Positions 17,307-25,336 of a stretch of DNA of 64,000 bases are shown in pieces. A model generated the notes under the pieces. The model made no database searches. It saw nothing but the letters and a program-made list of their open reading frames with translations, and was not told the origin of the DNA. This DNA is from Leptolyngbya sp. KIOST-1. GTDB taxonomy: Bacteria > Cyanobacteriota > Cyanobacteriia > Phormidesmidales > Phormidesmidaceae. The stretch spans positions 310,001-374,000 of the forward strand of contig NZ_JQFA01000004.1 of the NCBI RefSeq assembly GCF_000763385.1, read 5' to 3'. Made by a program: the position numbers and the translations under genes. Each line of letters starts with the position of its first letter. Positions within the stretch are counted from its first letter, which is position 1.

Positions 17307-18368
17307 ATGAGTCTATACGCAGAACTACACCGCCACCTGGGCGGTTCGGTGGTCCCAAGGGTGCTGTGGCGCTACTTTGAGCGCAACCGCCCCGATCTCT
17401 CCGGTCAGTTTGCCGACTACCCGGCCTTTGAGCAGTTTTATACCCGACCCCGCAACACCCTGGCCGAATACCTGGAGCTACACACCCTGGTGGAGAGCGT
17501 CCAGACCCATGAGGCGCTGCCCTACTTTATCTATCGCCTGATTCGCGGGGCCTACATCTTCGAAAACCTGGCCTACCTGGAGCTGCGCTACACCCCCTAC
17601 CTGCGCACCCCTGAACACTTGCCCCAGGCCCAGCGCATCGACGCCATGGCTCAGATCGTGGAGATTGTGGGCCGAGCCAGCGAGCAGCCGGAGTACCCCA
17701 TCGTCACCAAGCAGATTCTCTGCATGCACTCGAAACTGCCCTACGAGGTCAACCGGGCAATTGTGGAGCTGGCGGGGCAGTACCCGCAGTACGTGTGCGC
17801 CGTAGATGTGGCCGGGGGGGACGGCAAGTACGGCGATCGCATTGATGAGTTTACCCAGCTCTACCAGCGCGCCCTGGACCTGGGCCTGAAGACCACCGGG
17901 CACCTGTATGAGACCATTGAGGGCGATCACCCCAAACTGCTGCCCTACCTGATGCGCATCGGCCACGGCATTCAAATTCCGCTGCGCCACCCGGAGCTAC
18001 TGCCCGAGGTGGCGGCCCAGGGCCAGTGCCTGGAGGTGTGCCCCACCACCTACCTCAAGACCGGCACCCTGGAAGAGATTCACCAGCTCAAGACTGTGTT
18101 CGATCGCTGCTTTGAAGCCGGGGTGGACATCGCCATCTGCACCGACAACGCCGGACTGCACAACGTGCGCCTGCCCTTTGAGTACGAAAACCTGCTCACC
18201 CACGATGTGATTGGTTTTGAGGAATTGCAGGCCTGCCAGGAAGCGGCCTTTCGCCACGCCTTTGCCTGGCCCCATAGCCTGCCCCCCACGGCCCTGCTGA
18301 CGGACATGCTGCAACTGCCCAGCCAGGCTCATCCGGTCGATAGTGAAGGCGTACTGGCCCTGTCCTGA
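17307..18368 (+). CDS. Adenosine deaminase family protein, atypical active site
   Basis: 353 residues. The amidohydrolase metal ligands are visible: H8 and H10 in ELHRHLGGS, H199 in TGHLYET with Glu202 as the proton shuttle, H220 in RIGHG, and D280 in CTDNAG. In classic adenosine deaminases the last motif is TDDP; here the second Asp is Asn281 and the Pro is lost, so substrate may differ (N6-modified adenosine, AMP or other). A strong GGGGAGG ribosome site stands 5 bases before the ATG. The gene ends 6 bases before a long hairpin terminator. Confidence 0.82.
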   Translation: MSLYAELHRHLGGSVVPRVLWRYFERNRPDLSGQFADYPAFEQFYTRPRNTLAEYLELHTLVESVQTHEALPYFIYRLIRGAYIFENLAYLELRYTPYLRTPEHLPQAQRIDAMAQIVEIVGRASEQPEYPIVTKQILCMHSKLPYEVNRAIVELAGQYPQYVCAVDVAGGDGKYGDRIDEFTQLYQRALDLGLKTTGHLYETIEGDHPKLLPYLMRIGHGIQIPLRHPELLPEVAAQGQCLEVCPTTYLKTGTLEEIHQLKTVFDRCFEAGVDIAICTDNAGLHNVRLPFEYENLLTHDVIGFEELQACQEAAFRHAFAWPHSLPPTALLTDMLQLPSQAHPVDSEGVLALS

Positions 18369-18374
18369 TAGACA

Positions 18375-18417
18375 CGCGAAAGGGGGTTCAGACAGTCTGC
18401 CTGAACCCCCTTTCGCG
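18375..18417. terminator. Bidirectional hairpin terminator
   Basis: A perfect 17-bp stem, CGCGAAAGGGGGTTCAG (18375-18391) and its complement (18401-18417), encloses a 9-base loop between two convergent genes. There is no long T-run on either side, so it may be factor-dependent or act mainly in mRNA stabilisation. Confidence 0.75.
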
Positions 18418-18436
18418 CTAGTTAGCTGGTTAAGGC

Positions 18437-18757
18437 TTAGTAGCCGCCGCGGGAGAAGCTGTCGCCGCCGCCTCTGCGACCGCCGCCGCCAAAGCTGCCG
18501 CCGCCGCTGCGGTTTTCACGGGGCTTGGCCTTGTTGACCTTGAGGTCGCGACCCATCCACTCAGCGCCGTCTAGGGCTTCAATGGCGGCGGATTCTTCGG
18601 CCTCGGCGGCCATTTCGACAAAGGCAAACCCGCGCATCCGCCCGGTTTCGCGATCGGTGGGAAGCTGCACCCGTTTGACCGATCCGTACTCGGCAAATAC
18701 AGCCGTTAGATCGTCACTGGTAGCGTCATAGGACAGGTTGCCTACGTAAATTGACAT
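18437..18757 (-). CDS. RRM RNA-binding protein with Gly-rich tail (Rbp type)
   Basis: 106 residues. One RNA recognition motif starts at once, MSIYVGNLSYDATSDDL, with RNP2 IYVGNL and RNP1 MRGFAFVEM, followed from about residue 83 by a Gly/Arg/Ser-rich tail ending in SRGGY. Cyanobacterial Rbp proteins of this shape are cold-induced and help mRNA localisation or stability. The ATG at 18757 has GGAG 7 bases upstream; a longer reading frame upstream is not supported. The stop is separated from the deaminase by a shared hairpin. Confidence 0.92.
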   Translation of the reverse strand: MSIYVGNLSYDATSDDLTAVFAEYGSVKRVQLPTDRETGRMRGFAFVEMAAEAEESAAIEALDGAEWMGRDLKVNKAKPRENRSGGGSFGGGGRRGGGDSFSRGGY

Positions 18758-19099
18758 TGTTGGTCTCCAAAAAGTAAAGGACTTGTAGAGCAAAATTTTG
18801 GAGAGAAGCCTGTCAATGGAAAAACGGAAAAACGCGTTAGTACTAAAAACAAATACTGCTAACCAATCTCTAAATCTCTAGCCGTCAGCCTAGCATGTTT
18901 GAAAAGAAGATGGTGTGTTGAGATGCGAAGTAGCTGCCCCCCCTGGTTCAGGCTGCTTAAATTCGGCCAAAAGCTTGGCTAAAGCCTTCATCTGCGGCCA
19001 ACCGTACATTGGCTGCCATGTGAAGATTTGTGTTTTAGCTGCGGCGATGGCGCTGAGACATCAGCGTGGGAGAATGAACGTTTAATTGAGACTTAACGT
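18758..19099. other. Leader region between divergent rbp and thioredoxin genes
   Basis: 342 bases without a recognisable gene. The part close to the RRM gene (18780-18900) is AT-rich with a doubled GAAAAACG run near 18818-18832, suggesting a long untranslated leader as in cold-induced rbp mRNAs (inference). Confidence 0.45.
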
Positions 19100-19423
19100 A
19101 TGCCTGCCGCCTATATCGAAAACGAAACTGAGTTTGACGCACTGCTGAATGCGGAGTCGTTGTTTGTGGTGGACTGCACCGCCGCCTGGTGTGGCCCCTG
19201 CAAGCTCGTCGCACCGCTGATGGACAAGCTGGCTGACGAGTACGGCGATCGCGTCAAGGTCTTTAAGCTTGATCTCGACGCCAACCAGGGCGTAGCCAAG
19301 CGGTACGGCATCCGCAGCATTCCCGCCGTCATGTTCTTTCAGCAGGGCGATGTGGCCGAAACCCTGGTGGGCGTCAAAAAGTACGACGAATACAACGAGA
19401 CCCTGAGCAAGTATCTGGGTTAA
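19100..19423 (+). CDS. Thioredoxin
   Basis: 107 residues. The active site WCGPCK lies at residues 30-35 and the cis-proline is in RSIPAVMFF (about 75). The fold order and length are those of m-type thioredoxin, a cytosolic disulfide reductase. An acidic start, AAYIENETEFDALL, and Cys26 in VDCTAAWCGPC differ a little from TrxA, so a specialised paralogue is possible. No operon partner: the next gene is on the other strand beyond a repeat element. Confidence 0.95.
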   Translation: MPAAYIENETEFDALLNAESLFVVDCTAAWCGPCKLVAPLMDKLADEYGDRVKVFKLDLDANQGVAKRYGIRSIPAVMFFQQGDVAETLVGVKKYDEYNETLSKYLG

Positions 19424-19451
19424 GGGCCGTCGTTAGTTCGCCTCTAATGCC

Positions 19452-19582
19452 CTAGGGCGTGGCATCAATTGTGGCTAAACGTCCCGGATATCAAGCCTTG
19501 CCACGCCCGACCCAATAGACAGGCTAGGGGCTGCAAGCCTTGATTTTTATGGATTCAGCAGCTAATTGATGACAGCCCCTAG
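19452..19582. repeat. CTAG-bounded MITE-like element, family 2 copy E
   Basis: 131 bp from CTAG (19452) to CTAG (19579-19582). The ends CTAGGGCGTGGCATCAATT and, from the other strand, CTAGGGGCTGTCATCAATT differ at only 3 of 19 positions, a clear terminal inverted repeat. A 132-bp relative lies at 56034-56165. Solo remnants with GGGCGTGTC occur near 5975 and 8111. Confidence 0.72.
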
Positions 19583-19591
19583 AAGCCATGC

Positions 19592-20167
19592 TCACCAGAG
19601 CCCTGCGGTAGCAACCGTTAGCTCTGGCAGCACCGCTTCCCCAAAGAGCGTGACGGGTGCATGGAGAGTCTCTGGACTGCGATCGGGACGATAAATCTCT
19701 ACCTGGCGGTCTTGCACATTGATCAGCCAGCCCAAGCGGCAGCCGTTGGCCTGGTATTCAGCCAGCTTAGCTTGCAGGGGCTGAAGGCGGTCTGTTTTCG
19801 AGCGTAGCTCAATGACAAAGTCGGGGCACAGGGGCGGAAATGAGTCTTGTTCGGCGGCGGTGAGGGCATTCCAGCGCTCCAGGGTGACCCAGGCCACATC
19901 GGGAGAGCGTTCGGCCCCGTTGGGCAGACGAAAGATAGTAGAAGAGTCAAATACAATTCCCATTTGGTAACGGCGATTCCAGGACTCTACTTGATAGGTC
20001 AGGTCGCTGTTGCGGCGGCCTGTGTTTCCTCCTGTGGGGGGCATAAGCACCAGTTCTCCGGTGGCGGTGAGTTCTAGGCGCAGGTCACGATTGGCCAGAG
20101 CCAGCTGCTCAAACTGCTCGTGGGTAAGGCGAATGACCGGGCTGAGATCGAGGGTGAGGGCCGTCAT
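19592..20167 (-). CDS. Uma2 family (DUF820) putative endonuclease
   Basis: 191 residues with the PD-(D/E)XK-like Uma2 layout: RLTHEQFEQLALANRDLRLEL near the start, then LVLMPPTGGNTGRRNSDLTYQV, SPDVAWVTLERW, PLCPDFVIELRSKTD and GCRLGWLINVQDRQVEIYRP. Asp in SPD, Glu in VIEL and the Ser-Lys of RSKTD match the active-site pattern. The family is hugely expanded in cyanobacteria and its biological role is unsettled. The ATG at 20167 fits the family start. Confidence 0.88.
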   Translation of the reverse strand: MTALTLDLSPVIRLTHEQFEQLALANRDLRLELTATGELVLMPPTGGNTGRRNSDLTYQVESWNRRYQMGIVFDSSTIFRLPNGAERSPDVAWVTLERWNALTAAEQDSFPPLCPDFVIELRSKTDRLQPLQAKLAEYQANGCRLGWLINVQDRQVEIYRPDRSPETLHAPVTLFGEAVLPELTVATAGLW

Positions 20168-20287
20168 GGGTGGAGCTGAGCGCATACTCCATTATGGGTC
20201 TACTTCAGCGGCTTGAAGATCTAGGCAGAACGTCCACACCCCCGTAGACTGAGGACAGCCGATTGATCCAACAGCAGAGCGGGCGAT

Positions 20288-21766
20288 ATGAAGATTCTTT
20301 TTGTGGCGGCAGAGGCGGCGCCCCTGGCCAAGGTTGGCGGTATGGGCGATGTGGTAGGTTCGCTACCCAAGGTGCTGCGCAAACTGGGGCACGACGTGCG
20401 CATTTTTATGCCCTACTACGGCTTTTTGCCTGACAAGGTGGAGATTCCCGAGGAGCCGGTGTGGCAGGGCACCGCCATGTTCAACGACTTTGCGGTGTAC
20501 GAAACCACCCTGCCCGAGTCGGATGTGCCGGTGTACTTGTTTGGTCACCCCGCCTTTGATCCCCGCAAGGTCTACGGCGGCAGCGACGAAGACTGGCGAT
20601 TTACCTTCTTTGCCAACGGCGCAGCGGAGTTTGTCTGGAACTACTGGAAGCCGCAAATTGTGCACTGCCACGACTGGCATACCGGCATGATTCCAGTGTG
20701 GCTGCACCAGTCCCCCGACATCAGTACTGTATTTACCATTCACAACCTGGCCTACCAGGGGCCGTGGCGCTGGAAGCTGGAGCAGATGACCTGGTGCCCC
20801 TGGTACATGCAGGGCCACAACACGATGGCGGCGGCGGTGCAGTTTGCCGATCGCGTCAACACGGTGTCGCCCACCTACGCCCAGCAGATCAAGACCGCCG
20901 ACTACGGCGAGGAACTGGAGGGGCTGCTGTCGTTTATCAGCGGCAAGCTCAGCGGCATTCTCAACGGCATTGATGACGAGTCCTACGACCCGGCCACCGA
21001 TCGCTACATCGGCAAAACCTTTACCGCCAACAGCCTGGAGAACCGCCGCGCCAACAAGGTGGCGATTCAGGAGGAGCTGGGGCTGGAGGTGAACTCGAAG
21101 GCCTTTTTGGTGGGCCTGGTGGGTCGCCTGGTGGAGCAGAAGGGGCTGGATCTGATTTTGCAGATTCTGGATCGGTTTTTGTCCTACACTGACTCGCAGT
21201 TTATTTTGCTGGGCACGGGCGATCGCTACTACGAAACCCAGCTCTGGCAGATGGCCAGCCGCTACCGGGGCCGGATGGCCACCTACCTGCTCTACAGCGA
21301 GGGGCTGGGCCGCCGCATCTACGCCGGGGCGGACGCGTTCCTCATGCCCTCGCGCTTCGAGCCCTGCGGCATCAGCCAGATGATCGCCATGCGCTACGGC
21401 TGCATTCCCATCGTGCGGAACACGGGCGGCCTGGTGGACACGGTGCAGCACCACGACCCCGAACACCACGCGGGCACCGGCTACACCTTCGATCGCTACG
21501 AGCCGCTGGATCTGTTTACCTGCATGATTCGTGCCTGGGAGGGCTACCGGTTCAAAGATGCCTGGCGCGAGCTGCAGCAGCGGGCCATGGCCCAGGACTT
21601 TAGCTGGGACAAGTCGGCGGTGGACTACATCAAGCTCTACAGCGACATGCTGGGGATTGACTACCAGCAGCAGCTAGCGCCGCCCAAGCCGGAGTTCGCC
21701 GCGTCCGCCAGCGGCAAGGAAACCAAGGACGAGGTGGGTTTACCCCAGTCCTCTCTGCCCAAGTAG
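20288..21766 (+). CDS. glgA: Glycogen synthase, ADP-glucose dependent
   Basis: 492 residues. GT5 enzyme that elongates glycogen using ADP-glucose. The N-terminus is [27 protein letters not shown], with the ADP-glucose-binding [53 protein letters not shown] and the catalytic-site segment [17 protein letters not shown] with NTGGLVDTV are intact. The last 25 residues are a variable tail. Together with glgP (32379) and glgC (45027) the window carries three steps of glycogen metabolism, but not as one operon. Confidence 0.97.
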   Translation: MKILFVAAEAAPLAKVGGMGDVVGSLPKVLRKLGHDVRIFMPYYGFLPDKVEIPEEPVWQGTAMFNDFAVYETTLPESDVPVYLFGHPAFDPRKVYGGSDEDWRFTFFANGAAEFVWNYWKPQIVHCHDWHTGMIPVWLHQSPDISTVFTIHNLAYQGPWRWKLEQMTWCPWYMQGHNTMAAAVQFADRVNTVSPTYAQQIKTADYGEELEGLLSFISGKLSGILNGIDDESYDPATDRYIGKTFTANSLENRRANKVAIQEELGLEVNSKAFLVGLVGRLVEQKGLDLILQILDRFLSYTDSQFILLGTGDRYYETQLWQMASRYRGRMATYLLYSEGLGRRIYAGADAFLMPSRFEPCGISQMIAMRYGCIPIVRNTGGLVDTVQHHDPEHHAGTGYTFDRYEPLDLFTCMIRAWEGYRFKDAWRELQQRAMAQDFSWDKSAVDYIKLYSDMLGIDYQQQLAPPKPEFAASASGKETKDEVGLPQSSLPK

Positions 21767-21890
21767 GCCGGGGGGGCAGGCGCTACCGATCGCAAGAAAG
21801 GCAGATCGCTGTCTGGAATGGGGCTGGCCAGGGCTGAAGCCAAAAGCTAGGATTGGGGCGACTCCCCCTCTAGCCAATCAGGATCCTGCT

Positions 21891-22340
21891 ATGGCCGACC
21901 CAGTTACGTTGACCGCCAGTGCGATCGCTGCTCTCGCCTGCCAAAAATTTCTGGAATCTGGGGCGGGGGAACTGGGCAAAAAGTTCACCGCCGAGGCGAT
22001 CGCCAAAATGGATCTGCTGCTGAAGCGCATCTGGTCGAAGCTCAGCGGCAAGCCCCGCATTGAAGCGGTCAAAGCCAGCCTGGACAAAACCGCCAAAATT
22101 ACCCCAGAGCAAATCAACCAGATCGCGGCCTACCTCCAGGTGGCCATGGACGACGACCCCACCTTTGCCCGAGACCTCCAGGTGTTGGCCCAGGAGATCA
22201 ACGCGGGCAAACTGCTGGATCAGAGCACCATGACCCAGAACAACTACGACAACGCCAAGGGCTGGCAAACCAAGGTCGAAGGCGGCACCGCCTACATCGG
22301 CGACATCACCATCCACCAAAACCAGCCCCCTACCCCTTAG
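21891..22340 (+). CDS. Small partner protein of the STAND gene, with C-terminal GGTAYIGD motif
   Basis: 149 residues, no known enzyme domain. The first 100 are helical (MADPVTLTASAIAALACQKF, then two long amphipathic helices). The end, GWQTKVEGGTAYIGDITIH, matches the N-terminal GFQVMVQGGTAYIGDQIHM of the next protein in position of Gly, Val, GGTAYIGD and Ile. The two genes are 52 bases apart on the same strand. The shared motif suggests that the two proteins interact or carry the same effector-associated tag (inference). It has no look of a toxin or nuclease. Confidence 0.72.
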   Translation: MADPVTLTASAIAALACQKFLESGAGELGKKFTAEAIAKMDLLLKRIWSKLSGKPRIEAVKASLDKTAKITPEQINQIAAYLQVAMDDDPTFARDLQVLAQEINAGKLLDQSTMTQNNYDNAKGWQTKVEGGTAYIGDITIHQNQPPTP

Positions 22341-22392
22341 GGTGGGCATTGCCCACCACCGTCTATGGCCCAAAACCGGCTCTCCCTCCCCC

Positions 22393-24954
22393 ATGCCTGA
22401 CGACGCCAAAGCTCAAATCCAGGCCCTGTTGAACGATCTGCCCGATGCTGCCCTGCAACAGTGGTTGGCTGCCTTGCAGGGGGCACAGCCCACCCAGCTC
22501 AATCTGGGGCAGGCGACGGGCTTTCAGGTGATGGTGCAGGGCGGCACCGCCTACATTGGTGACCAGATCCATATGGATGTGGCCACCCTGGCGGCAGCTC
22601 TCAACGAGTTGGTGGCCCAACGACAGCCCAGGGGCATCCCCCACAATTTGCTCCGCAGTGGCGCGATCAAGTTCGTGGGCCGCGACGACGACCTAGAGCG
22701 GGTTCACCGCCAACTGCACGAGAGCAGCCAGCTTGCCATCACCGCCCTGCGCGGCATGGGGGGCATTGGCAAAACCGAGCTGGCGCTGCAATATGCCCTG
22801 CATCACCTGGGCCAGGGCACCTACCCCGGCGGTATCTGCTGGCTGCTGGCCAAAGACCAGGCGTTCGGCACCGAAATCGTCACCTTTGCCCAGACCCACC
22901 TGGGCCTGACGCCCCCCGATGGCCTAGAGCTGCCCGCCCAGGTGGCCTACGTGTGGAACCACTGGCCCACCACAGGAGATGTGCTGGTGGTGATCGATGA
23001 CGTGGCTGGCCCCAACGAAAATGCTGCCTACTTGGCCATCAAGCCCTACCTACCACCGCAGGCATCTCGCTTTTGGGTGCTGCTCACCACCCGCCTGCAA
23101 CTGGGCGCTTCGATTCAGACTGTGCAGATCGATGTGCTGAGTAAGGCGGCATCGCTGGAGCTGCTGCGGTCATTGGTGGGGCCAGAGCGCATAGACCAGG
23201 AACTCGACACCGCCAAAGCTCTGTGCGAGTGGCTGGGCTACCTGCCCCTGGGGCTGGAGCTGGTGGGCCGCTTTCTGGCCCGCAAGCCGGGGTGGACCCT
23301 GGCCAAAATGCAGGAACAGCTCGACGCCAAACGCCTGGAAGCCAAAGCCCTGACCCAGGCCCAGCCCGATATGACCGCCGCCCACGAAAGCCTGGCCGCC
23401 GCCTTTGAGCTGAGCTGGCAAGATTTGGCACCCGAAGCGCAGGAGCTGGCCTATCGGCTAAGCCTGTATGCCCTGGCCCCGATTGTGTGGGAATGGATCG
23501 AAAGCTGGTACGACGGCACCGACCCCGACGACCTGGAGGACTGGCGCGACGAGGGGCTGGCCAGCCGCAGCCTGCTGGAGGTGGAGGCTGATGGGGATGC
23601 CGAAACGGTGCAACTGCACCAGATCATCCGCGAGTTCTTTCGCGCCAAGCTGGAGCAGTGGAACGGGGCCGACGGGCTGAAGCGGGGCTACTGCCGGGCG
23701 ATGGTGCAGGTGGCCCAGCAGATACCTTATACCCCTACCCGCGACCAAATTTTGGCAGTGACTCCGGCGATACCGCACCTGGCGGAGGCGGCGACGACCT
23801 GGCGGGCGTGGTTAGAGGATGAGTCGTTAGGATGGCCATTTACTGGGCTAGGGCGGTTTTACGGAGGGCAAGGGGCCTATGGGCAGGCAGAACCCTGGTG
23901 GCTAGATCTTTTGGCGGTGGTGCGCGATCGCCTCGGCGAGGCCCATCCCAATGTCGCCACCAGCCTGAACAATCTCGCGGAACTGTATCGATCGCAGGGG
24001 CGCTACAGCGAGGCCGAACCCCTCTTCCAAGAGGCCCTGGCGCTGAGAAAACAGCTCCTCGGCGAGGCCCATCCCGATGTCGCCACCAGCCTCAACAATC
24101 TCGCGGAACTGTATCGATCGCAGGGGCGCTACAGCGAGGCGGAACCACTCTTGCAAGAGGCGCTGGCGCTGAGGAAACAGCTCCTCGGCGAGGCCCATCC
24201 CGCTGACGCCACCGACCTGAACAATCTGGCGATGCTGTACCTGTCGCAGGGGCGCTACAGCGAGGCGGAACCGCTTGTCCAAGAGGCCCTGACGCTGATG
24301 AAACAGCTCCACGGCGAGGCCCATCCCCTTGTCGCCACCAGCCTGAACAATCTCGCGGGCTTATACGACTCGCAGGGGCGCTACAGCGAGGCCGAACCGC
24401 TCTACCAAGAGGCCCTGGCGCTGAGGAAACAGCTCCTCGGCGAGGCCCATCCCGATGTCGCCACCAGCCTCAACAATCTCGCGGCCTTATACTACTCGCA
24501 GGGGCGCTACAGTGAGGCGGAACCGCTCTACCAAGAGGCCCTGGCGCTGAGGAAACAGCTCCTCGGCGAGGCCCATCCCGATGTCGCCACCAGCCTCAAC
24601 AATCTCGCGCTCTTATACGAATCGCAGGGGCGCTACAGCGAGGCGGAACCGCTCTACCAAGAGGCCCTGGCGCTGAGGAAACAGCTCCTCGGCGAGGCCC
24701 ATCCCGATGTCGCCACCAGCCTCAACAATCTCGCGGGCTTATACAAGGCGCAGGGGCGCTACAGCGAGGCCGAACCGCTTTATCTTGGCGCAATTGAGAT
24801 TGTTTACCAGCGCTTAGGCGAAACCCATCCCAACACGCAAACCATTTTTGGCAACTTCGTCGAATTCTTGCAGGCGGTCGTCGCCGCCGACCAAACCCCC
24901 ATCCTCTCCGACCACCCCCTCACCCAAGCCCTGCTGCGCCAGATCCTCTCGTAA
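22393..24954 (+). CDS. STAND NTPase: NB-ARC ATPase with kinesin-light-chain-type TPR array
   Basis: 853 residues from the ATG at 22393 (an upstream GTG sits in a hairpin and is not used). After a short helical start and the GGTAYIGD motif (50-57), an NB-ARC module shows FVGRDDDLE (about 96), P-loop GMGGIGKTEL (121-130), Walker B VLVVIDDV (197-204), sensor LTTR (231-234) and the LPLGLELVGRF helix. A helical linker with an HQIIREFFR segment leads to eight TPRs from about residue 513, each 42 long (SLNNLA-LY-SQGRYSEAEPL). STAND proteins oligomerise on ligand sensing; many act in phage defence or cell death (family knowledge). No catalytic effector domain is visible in this chain. Confidence 0.88.
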   Translation: MPDDAKAQIQALLNDLPDAALQQWLAALQGAQPTQLNLGQATGFQVMVQGGTAYIGDQIHMDVATLAAALNELVAQRQPRGIPHNLLRSGAIKFVGRDDDLERVHRQLHESSQLAITALRGMGGIGKTELALQYALHHLGQGTYPGGICWLLAKDQAFGTEIVTFAQTHLGLTPPDGLELPAQVAYVWNHWPTTGDVLVVIDDVAGPNENAAYLAIKPYLPPQASRFWVLLTTRLQLGASIQTVQIDVLSKAASLELLRSLVGPERIDQELDTAKALCEWLGYLPLGLELVGRFLARKPGWTLAKMQEQLDAKRLEAKALTQAQPDMTAAHESLAAAFELSWQDLAPEAQELAYRLSLYALAPIVWEWIESWYDGTDPDDLEDWRDEGLASRSLLEVEADGDAETVQLHQIIREFFRAKLEQWNGADGLKRGYCRAMVQVAQQIPYTPTRDQILAVTPAIPHLAEAATTWRAWLEDESLGWPFTGLGRFYGGQGAYGQAEPWWLDLLAVVRDRLGEAHPNVATSLNNLAELYRSQGRYSEAEPLFQEALALRKQLLGEAHPDVATSLNNLAELYRSQGRYSEAEPLLQEALALRKQLLGEAHPADATDLNNLAMLYLSQGRYSEAEPLVQEALTLMKQLHGEAHPLVATSLNNLAGLYDSQGRYSEAEPLYQEALALRKQLLGEAHPDVATSLNNLAALYYSQGRYSEAEPLYQEALALRKQLLGEAHPDVATSLNNLALLYESQGRYSEAEPLYQEALALRKQLLGEAHPDVATSLNNLAGLYKAQGRYSEAEPLYLGAIEIVYQRLGETHPNTQTIFGNFVEFLQAVVAADQTPILSDHPLTQALLRQILS
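23929..24840 (+). repeat. Tandem 126-bp TPR-coding repeats
   Basis: Units begin at 23929, 24055, 24181, 24307, 24433, 24559 and 24685, each exactly 126 bases, with a diverged eighth from 24811. Units 24433, 24559 and 24685 are almost identical at DNA level, differing mainly in the codons after AATCTCGCG. Such identity points to recent unit exchange or duplication. Confidence 0.92.
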
Positions 24955-25300
24955 GGGCGCACAGCGGTGCGCCCCAACGGGGTTCCTCACGGGTACCTGA
25001 GTCCCCCACCTCGGAAAATCCCCTCTTCGCCAGATCCCCTCGTAAGGGCGCACAGCGGTGCGCCCCAACGGGGTTCCTCACGGGTACCCGAGTCCTACGC
25101 CTCGGAAAATCCCCTCTTCGCCAGATCTCCTCGTAAGGGCGCACAGCGGTGCGCCCCAACGGGGTTCCTCACGGGTACCCGAGTCCCCCGCCTCAGAAGT
25201 CCTCTCGTTCGCCAGATCTCCTCGTAAGGGCGCACAGCGGTGCGCCCCAACGGGGTTCCCACGGGTACCTGAGTCCTACGCCTCGAAAGCTCCATAGATG
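24937..25300. repeat. Four 91-bp tandem repeats, each with a REP-type hairpin
   Basis: Units start at 24937, 25028, 25119 and 25210 with CGCCAGATC and contain GTAAGGGCGCAC-AGCG-GTGCGCCCC, an 8-bp stem with a 4-base loop (hairpins at 24955-24974, 25046-25065, 25137-25156, 25228-25247). The first unit begins inside the STAND gene, and its TAA stop is part of the repeat. The array fills the gap to the RAYT gene. Confidence 0.9.
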
Positions 25301-25336
25301 GGCACCCTAGAGCCATCTTCAGTGTGCTCTACCACT

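Noticed and set aside
20363..21469. Long minus-strand open frame inside glgA
   Set aside because: It is antisense to glgA with biased His/Gly-rich composition and no family features.
23929..24840. Non-coding tandem repeat
   Set aside because: The 126-bp units stay in frame with the STAND protein and code TPR helices.
24937..25300. CRISPR-like array
   Set aside because: Units are 91 bp, almost identical over the whole length and have no unique spacers; they are REP-hairpin repeats.
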